From Dictyocoela muelleri (lineage: Eukaryota; Microsporidia), in contig SDVU01000658.1 of the NCBI GenBank assembly GCA_016256075.1, positions 1 through 11,529 of the forward strand: 11,529 nucleotides of DNA, in the 5' to 3' direction. The notes beneath the pieces were generated by a model, which worked only from the letters and a program-made list of their open reading frames with translations, had not been told where the DNA came from and did not search any database. Of the stretch, positions 7,572 through 11,529 are shown in pieces; the stretch's first letter is position 1; every line of letters starts with the position of its first letter. The position numbers and the translations under genes were made by a program.

Positions 7572-7688
7572 CAATCTTGAAATTCAATCTTAAAGTTCAA
7601 TCTTAAAATTCAATCTTGAAATTCAATCTTACAATTCAATCTTAAATTTCAATCTTGAATTTCAATCTTAAATTTCAATCTTAAAATC
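7572..7688. repeat. 13-bp tandem array, 9 exactly phased units, upstream of the kinesin
   Basis: Nine units of CAATCTTRAAATT type start at 7572, 7585, 7598, 7611, 7624, 7637, 7650, 7663 and 7676 with no gain or loss of a base. Variation is limited mainly to positions 9-12 of the unit. The array begins one or two bases after the 5' end of SINE copy D and ends about 70 bp before the kinesin ATG. Confidence 0.9.
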
Positions 7689-7699
7689 AAAGATTAAAA

Positions 7700-7752
7700 T
7701 ATAAAATTAAATTAAAAAGATTCAAATTTTAAATTCACCAACTTATCCCCCC
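7700..7752 (+). promoter_or_regulatory. Kinesin promoter: TATA-like box and CCCCCC start signal
   Basis: TATAAAAT lies at 7700-7707, about 52 bp before the ATG. A run of six C at 7747-7752 ends six bases before the ATG, in otherwise C-poor DNA. The C run fits the microsporidian CCC-like signal, which is linked to the start of transcripts with very short 5' leaders. The TATA call is weaker because such strings are common in AT-rich sequence. Confidence 0.6.
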
Positions 7753-7758
7753 AAAGAA

Positions 7759-9678
7759 ATGTCATTTAAAGTTTTACTTCGCATAAAGCCATCAACAAAA
7801 CAAACCCAAAAATTCACATTTTTAAAAATAAAAAACAACGATATACTAATCGCTGAAAAGAATCAAAAATACAGCTTTACTAAAATATTTGGCTCTAAAT
7901 CAACACAAAGTCAGATTTATGATTTTATAAAAAATAAAAATCGGTCATTTACAGTTATTTGTTATGGGAATACCGGATCTGGAAAAACATACACGTTGGT
8001 GGGTAACGATAAACACCCTGGGATTATTTTGAAGTTCGTTAAAGATTTTTTTAATAATAATACTAATGATGATGATAATGATAATACTAATGATAATTCT
8101 AATGATAATACTAATGATAATACTAATGATAATACTAATGATGATGATAAAGATAAAAATATTTATAAAGATAAAAATATTTATAAAGATAAAAATATTT
8201 ATAAAGATAAAAATATTTTTAAAGATAAAAATATTTTTAAAGATAAAAATATTTATAAAGATAAAAATATTTATAAAGATAAAAATATTTTTAAAGATGA
8301 TTATAAAGATCTTATTAAATATAATACCTTTAATTGTTATTATAATAAAGATGATGGTTTTAAAGCTAATGATGATAATAAAATTAACTTTCAGCATAAA
8401 CATTTAAACATGAATCAAAATAGTTTACATCAAAATATAAATTTAAAAAACTGCATGAACAACAAAGAACTAAAACTATCATACCTAGAAATATACAACG
8501 ACAAGATACGAGACCTCTTAACAACATTACCTTGTCAATTAAAAACATATTCATCATCACTTATAATACAAAATCTGAGTGAGAAGAAAATTACATCCTA
8601 TACTGAATTTAAAAAAATATTTTCAATTGGTAATAGAAATCGAAAGGTTGGCAATAATCATATCAATTCGAATAGCAGTCGGAGTCATGCAATCTTGACT
8701 ATAAAGTTTAAAGATAATGAAATGAATGAATGTTATGAAAAAATCAAAAAAGACTGTGATTGTAATGAGAATGGTAATACAAACGAAAAGATAATTACAT
8801 TTGTCGACTTGGCTGGCTGTGAAGATAATAGAAATGCAAATGGTGACTTAACTGAGTCATCGAACATAAACAAAAGTCTTTTCATTCTTAGAAAAGTTAT
8901 TGATGAAATAATAAACAATGAAAAAAGAATAAGTTTTCGTGACTCTAAACTTACCAGAATACTTGAAAGCTCTTTTTCTCATGATAATTTTTTAATCATC
9001 AATCTTGGAATTGATGAGGATATAAATGATATTTTAAAAGTGTTGAATTTTGCATCAAAAGCAAAAAAAGTTGTTATTAATGATAAAACAAGATTTCAAA
9101 ATCTGTCAAATCTCACAACTATTAAAAATAATCAAAATAATACCAAAAGTTTAAATGATCTTAAAAACGTTATAAATATCAAAAACGATCAAAATAATAC
9201 AAAAAATTTACCTGATCTTAAAAATTTTTTGAATTTAAAAAAGAAAAGAATTATCTTTGGGAAGGGAAATATAAAAAACAACACAATTTTAGATAAACAA
9301 AATAAAATAGAAAGGTTTAAAAAGAGAATTATTTTAAAAGAAAAGAATAAAACAAGTGAAGATCGAGTTATCTATGGGAACTCTTTAAATGAAAATAATA
9401 ATTATTTCAGTAATAAAAAACTCTTGAATGAAAATAATATTCAATTTATAAATGATGAACCGCCGATACAACCTAAAGAAGCAATAAAAATTCTAAATAG
9501 TGGTAACTTTATTTTGTTAAAAAAATTGAAAAATATCGGTGATAAAAGAGCTGAAAGAATTATAAATTTTTGTAACGATGGTAACTTTTTTAATTCTTTT
9601 GATGATTTATTTATCATATTTTCTGAAAGAATTGCAAGATCAATTATTGATGGTAATCGCCTAAATGAAAAAGCTTAA
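7759..9678 (+). CDS. Kinesin-10 (Kid/KIF22-like) motor with C-terminal helix-hairpin-helix
   Basis: A 639-residue plus-end-type kinesin motor, probably nuclear, acting between chromosomes and spindle microtubules. The motor domain starts at the N-terminus (FKVLLRIKPS) and spans about 1-440. It shows YSFTKIFGS (38-46), P-loop GNTGSGKT (70-77, N replacing the usual Q), SYLEIYNDKIRDLL (241-254), switch I NSNSSRSH (303-310), switch II DLAGCE (350-355), NINKSLFILRKVI (369-381), FRDSKLTRILESS (393-405) and LNFASKAKKV (429-438). A low-complexity insertion (about 97-235) sits between the helix after the P-loop and the LEIYND strand, in the loop-6 region. A basic Asn/Lys-rich stalk (440-570) carries a 19-residue duplication. 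Residues 573-635 (KILNSGNFILLKKL, then KNIGDKRAERI) resemble the helix-hairpin-helix DNA-binding tail of KIF22. The start is fixed by the CCCCCC signal six bases upstream. No intron is needed. Confidence 0.93.
   Translation: MSFKVLLRIKPSTKQTQKFTFLKIKNNDILIAEKNQKYSFTKIFGSKSTQSQIYDFIKNKNRSFTVICYGNTGSGKTYTLVGNDKHPGIILKFVKDFFNNNTNDDDNDNTNDNSNDNTNDNTNDNTNDDDKDKNIYKDKNIYKDKNIYKDKNIFKDKNIFKDKNIYKDKNIYKDKNIFKDDYKDLIKYNTFNCYYNKDDGFKANDDNKINFQHKHLNMNQNSLHQNINLKNCMNNKELKLSYLEIYNDKIRDLLTTLPCQLKTYSSSLIIQNLSEKKITSYTEFKKIFSIGNRNRKVGNNHINSNSSRSHAILTIKFKDNEMNECYEKIKKDCDCNENGNTNEKIITFVDLAGCEDNRNANGDLTESSNINKSLFILRKVIDEIINNEKRISFRDSKLTRILESSFSHDNFLIINLGIDEDINDILKVLNFASKAKKVVINDKTRFQNLSNLTTIKNNQNNTKSLNDLKNVINIKNDQNNTKNLPDLKNFLNLKKKRIIFGKGNIKNNTILDKQNKIERFKKRIILKEKNKTSEDRVIYGNSLNENNNYFSNKKLLNENNIQFINDEPPIQPKEAIKILNSGNFILLKKLKNIGDKRAERIINFCNDGNFFNSFDDLFIIFSERIARSIIDGNRLNEKA
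8056..8148 (+). repeat. In-frame 12-bp repeat coding Thr-Asn-Asp-Asn
   Basis: Repeats of AATGATAATACT, with some GAT expansion, code residues about 100-130 of the kinesin (NTND units). They form the first half of the insertion in the motor domain. Confidence 0.85.
8149..8292 (+). repeat. In-frame 18-bp repeat, 8 units, coding KDKNIY/F
   Basis: Eight perfect-length units of AAAGATAAAAATATTTWT run from 8149 to 8292. The only change between units is A or T in the last codon (Tyr or Phe), in the order Y Y Y F F Y Y F. This near-identity implies recent expansion or ongoing conversion. Confidence 0.95.
9121..9234 (+). repeat. 57-bp (19-codon) direct duplication in the kinesin stalk
   Basis: Residues 455-473 and 474-492 are two adjacent copies of IKNxQNNTKxLxDLKNxxN. 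The DNA copies are diverged but keep the frame. An additional partial similarity (NLSNLTT) precedes the first copy. Confidence 0.8.
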
Positions 9679-9740
9679 TAATATTTTTATATTAAACTCA
9701 TTATGATTATAATTAATGATTAAATTATTTTATATTGTAG

Positions 9741-9863
9741 ATTATAAATAAAATTGCGATTCTAAATAAAATTGTGATTATAAATAAAATTTTGATTTAA
9801 TTAAATTGCGGTTCTAAATAAAATTGTGATTTTAAATACAATTGTGATTCTAAATAAAATTTT
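9741..9863. repeat. 18-bp tandem array, 7 units, downstream of the kinesin
   Basis: Units of ATTCTAAATAAAATTGTG start at 9741, 9759, 9777, 9795, 9811, 9829 and 9847; the fourth is 16 bp. Most units contain an AATAAA hexamer on the plus strand, so the array may supply the kinesin polyadenylation signal. It lies 63 bp after the TAA. Confidence 0.88.
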
Positions 9864-10179
9864 TTATCAATGATAGATGCCCATATAAAAATATAAATCA
9901 ATTTTTTTTTATTTTTTAAAGTTTTTAATCCTATTTTTTACAATTTTATGATACCTTTTTAAACCACGTGATTTTAACTCTCTTTTTGTTAATACTGTCG
10001 AGTTCAAATTTTTTTAAAAAAACATCAAAAAATGCTTAAAAAATCGAACTTCTTAAAAAATCCAGCTTTTTAAAAAATCAACAGACCAGCTATTTATTAT
10101 TTTTAAGTAGATAAAAATCCAAAATCTTCTTTTTTGTTTTTCAATAACTTCGGAGAAAACATTATCTTGAAGGTCTAGA
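9864..10179. other. Intergenic AT-rich stretch with a 17-bp array
   Basis: No gene is visible. Three units of TTAAAAAATCNANCTTC type in 17-bp phase occupy 10036-10086. CACGTGATT at 9965-9973 also occurs at 442-450, probably by chance. Confidence 0.6.
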
Positions 10180-10275
10180 CATATGTTTCTCAAAGAGGCC
10201 CACACGGACCCCTTTGGGGCTCTCAGATACTACAATGGTCACCATGTCAATTTTTGGAGTTTAAGAATCCCTAAG
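10180..10275. mobile_element. Short hAT-like MITE or remnant
   Basis: The left end CATATGTTTCTCAAAG resembles the hAT terminus CAGTGTTTCTCAAA. The right end, read on the minus strand, is CTTAGGGATTCTTAAAC, close to another common form of that terminus. Between them is a G+C-rich subterminal block with a small palindrome, CCCCTTTGGGG (10209-10219). At 96 bp it codes for nothing. Flanks GGTCTAGA (10172-10179) and AGGCTAGA (10276-10283) may be a worn 8-bp target duplication, but the right one overlaps the SINE head, so this could be chance. Confidence 0.5.
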
Positions 10276-10276
10276 A

Positions 10277-10735
10277 GGCTAGATAGCTCAGTGGTTAACA
10301 CTCTTGAAGGTAAAATTTAAGTATCGTGGTTCGAATCCCGCTGACGCCACTCTTTAATAAATAATCAGGGAATGATATTAAGCGGTCATAACTATAGAAA
10401 TATAGTATAATATACAGTTGTTCCAGTGTGGTATAGCTGATTGAGACTTGGTCTAATATGACATAAAGCAGGAAGGAACTCTCCTAGGTGTGAGGATGAG
10501 TGCAGCGACGCATCTCGGCAAAAAGTAGTGAAAAATAAAAATTCAAGAAAAGCTACTAATTACCTTTATCCTGCTGAGTCATTGATAAAACGAAAATCGC
10601 ATATACGCCTGGAATTCTGAGGAGCTTAGGAGTGACGTATTATCGGAACGCCAAGAACCAAAGGTCGCAGATCCAAGGTAGGAGAAAGTTCACCGGATTG
10701 GCAGCTATGTATGTTGTCAACATGTAATATATATT
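10277..10735 (+). mobile_element. tRNA-derived SINE, well-preserved copy E (about 459 bp)
   Basis: It aligns from end to end with copy B: head GGCTAGATAGCTCAGTGG, same body blocks in the same order, same tail ATGTAATATATATT. A box TAGCTCAGTGG (10284-10294) and B box GGTTCGAATCC (10328-10338) are exact. No TTTT occurs in the sense strand. The hairpin ACTATAGAAATATAGT (10391-10406) has a six-base-pair stem and a GAAA loop. It abuts the hAT-like MITE on its left. I find no clear target duplication, so the insertion is older than that of copy B or its ends have been altered. Confidence 0.88.
10284..10338 (+). promoter_or_regulatory. Internal Pol III promoter (A and B boxes) of SINE copy E
   Basis: A box at 10284-10294 and B box at 10328-10338. 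Both are identical to those of copy B. Confidence 0.85.
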
Positions 10736-11265
10736 AAAAAAATTAAATTTTTGTAAATGTGATTCCTTTATTATAAAATAATTTCAATAATTAAGGTTTA
10801 TTCTTAGTCGATATAAGCTATTATGTGTTCTTATTTATTCATAAGTTTGTTTTATGACAAAAAAATATAATTGAATAATTCAAATCATGAGGAAATAAAA
10901 GAAATAAGTATATTTTTTAGAATTTAAAAGTTAAGAGTATATTTGAAAAAAAAAGAAATAAAAATTATAAAGAGGATTATAATTTGTTGAGATGATGAGA
11001 AAGTATAAACTTTAAAAGTTTTATCAGCTACTAAAAATTGTAAAAAGTCCTTTTATAAAATAAATAAAATTCTTTTAAGATTGTAAAAATGATAAAAAAT
11101 TAAATAAGGTGAAAAATAAAAATATTTTTCGCTAATTTTGAAAATGATATAAATTTCATGTTTAACACACAAGTATATATTTTTTTGAGTGTTGAAATGG
11201 TAAAATACAATAAATACATTTCTATGAGTAAAAAATAGGGAAAATAAAAGACTTATAAATAGTAG
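10736..11265. other. Intergenic AT-rich stretch
   Basis: No gene or repeat is recognised. The first T run after SINE E (about 10747) would end Pol III transcription from it. Confidence 0.5.
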
Positions 11266-11320
11266 GAGTCAGATAGCTCCGTGGTTATCACTCCTGAGTG
11301 TAAAATTTAAGTATCGTGGT
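11266..11320 (+). mobile_element. tRNA-derived SINE, head fragment G
   Basis: GAGTCAGATAGCTCCGTGG, then CTCCTGAGTGTAAAATTTAA and GTATCGTGGT, match the family head. The match stops inside the B box (GGT followed by ATAAATT). The body and tail are absent, the opposite of the 5' truncation usual for retroposed copies, so a later deletion or insertion removed the 3' part. Confidence 0.8.
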
Positions 11321-11355
11321 ATAAATTATTTAAAGTAACTTTATTAAATGCCGAA

Positions 11356-11422
11356 CCCCAGATCGACACCCACCCCAGATCAACAACCACCCAGATCAAC
11401 ACCCACCCCAGATCAACACCCA
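11356..11422. repeat. C-rich 17-bp tandem array, about 4 units
   Basis: Units CCCCAGATCAACACCCA start at 11356, 11373, 11390 (one C short) and 11406, followed by a decayed fifth unit. The plus strand is rich in C and A and poor in G and T, unlike everything else in the window. Confidence 0.85.
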
Positions 11423-11529
11423 CCCCCGATATACACCTCCAATCAACACTGGCTCTAATAAGCCCCGCGCCTAATAATTCAACCTAAATGCCCCCTTTCT
11501 AAAATGAGCCTAATGTAGTCCACCTTTTC
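11423..11529. other. C-rich, G-poor tract at right edge
   Basis: The unusual composition continues to the edge. On the minus strand there are spaced related pieces ATTAGGCTCATTTTAG, CATTTAGGTTGA and ATTAGGCGCGGGGC, which look like loose subterminal repeats of a transposon. No gene can be supported. A foreign element entering from the right is the likeliest reading, at low confidence. Confidence 0.35.

Noticed and set aside
7572-7688. The regular 13-bp array as a CRISPR array
   Set aside because: Units are head to tail with no spacers, and the genome is eukaryotic.
7945-8407. Open frames on both strands overlapping the kinesin repeat region
   Set aside because: Tandem repeats of 12 and 18 bp keep other frames open by chance; the products are runs of Ile, Met, Phe and Lys.
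11356-11422. C-rich array as telomeric repeat
   Set aside because: The unit is 17 bp and irregular, unlike known short telomere units, and it is followed by different sequence.
1-11529. LTR retrotransposon, LINE or virus-like element
   Set aside because: No reverse transcriptase, protease, integrase or capsid-like frame and no long direct terminal repeats are seen; the SINE partner LINE must be elsewhere.

Overview
The window looks like a piece of a very AT-rich, intron-poor, compact eukaryotic genome that has filled with transposable elements. A microsporidian is the best fit, and a Hamiltosporidium- or Edhazardia-like AT-rich, repeat-loaded genome would suit. The evidence is: two intronless protein genes rich in Asn, Lys, Ile and Asp; a run of C just before both start codons (the microsporidian 'CCC-like' start signal); standard stop codons (TGA and TAA); an intronless eukaryotic tRNA-Gly; and a Merlin-type transposon of a kind known from microsporidia. 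The species is an inference, not a reading.

Layout. 1-377 is the end of a hAT-like DNA transposon running off the left edge. 566-1756 (minus) is an unrecognised 396-residue protein. 2217-2624 is a decayed, 5'-shortened SINE. 3170-4321 is a dead Merlin (IS1016/ISXO2-like) element with about 75-bp inverted ends and transposase remains on the minus strand. 4788-4858 (minus) is tRNA-Gly(UCC). 5283-7570 is a SINE cluster: a minus copy, an old plus copy interrupted by a young plus copy with a 12-bp target duplication, then another minus copy. A 13-bp array of nine units (7572-7688) separates the last SINE from the promoter of a 639-residue kinesin (7759-9678, plus). Downstream lie an 18-bp array (9741-9863), a short hAT-like MITE (10180-10275), a second well-preserved SINE (10277-10735), a SINE head fragment (11266-11320) and a C-rich, G-poor block with a 17-bp array (11345-11529).

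The kinesin has a full motor signature (P-loop, switch I, switch II) and a C-terminal helix-hairpin-helix resembling that of Kid/KIF22, so it is most likely a kinesin-10 chromosome motor. Its motor domain is split by about 135 residues of low-complexity sequence coded by in-frame tandem repeats.

The most notable item is the repeated element of about 460 bp, seen here seven times on both strands. It has a tRNA-like head with exact Pol III A and B boxes, a long non-tRNA body, an (AT)n tail and a target-site duplication. The two best-preserved copies contain no run of four T in about 460 nt, despite the AT-rich genome. It behaves like a tRNA-derived SINE family, a class not well described in microsporidia as far as I know. 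The genes do not form an operon or an evident functional set; the window is mainly two genes and a tRNA separated by mobile and tandem DNA.
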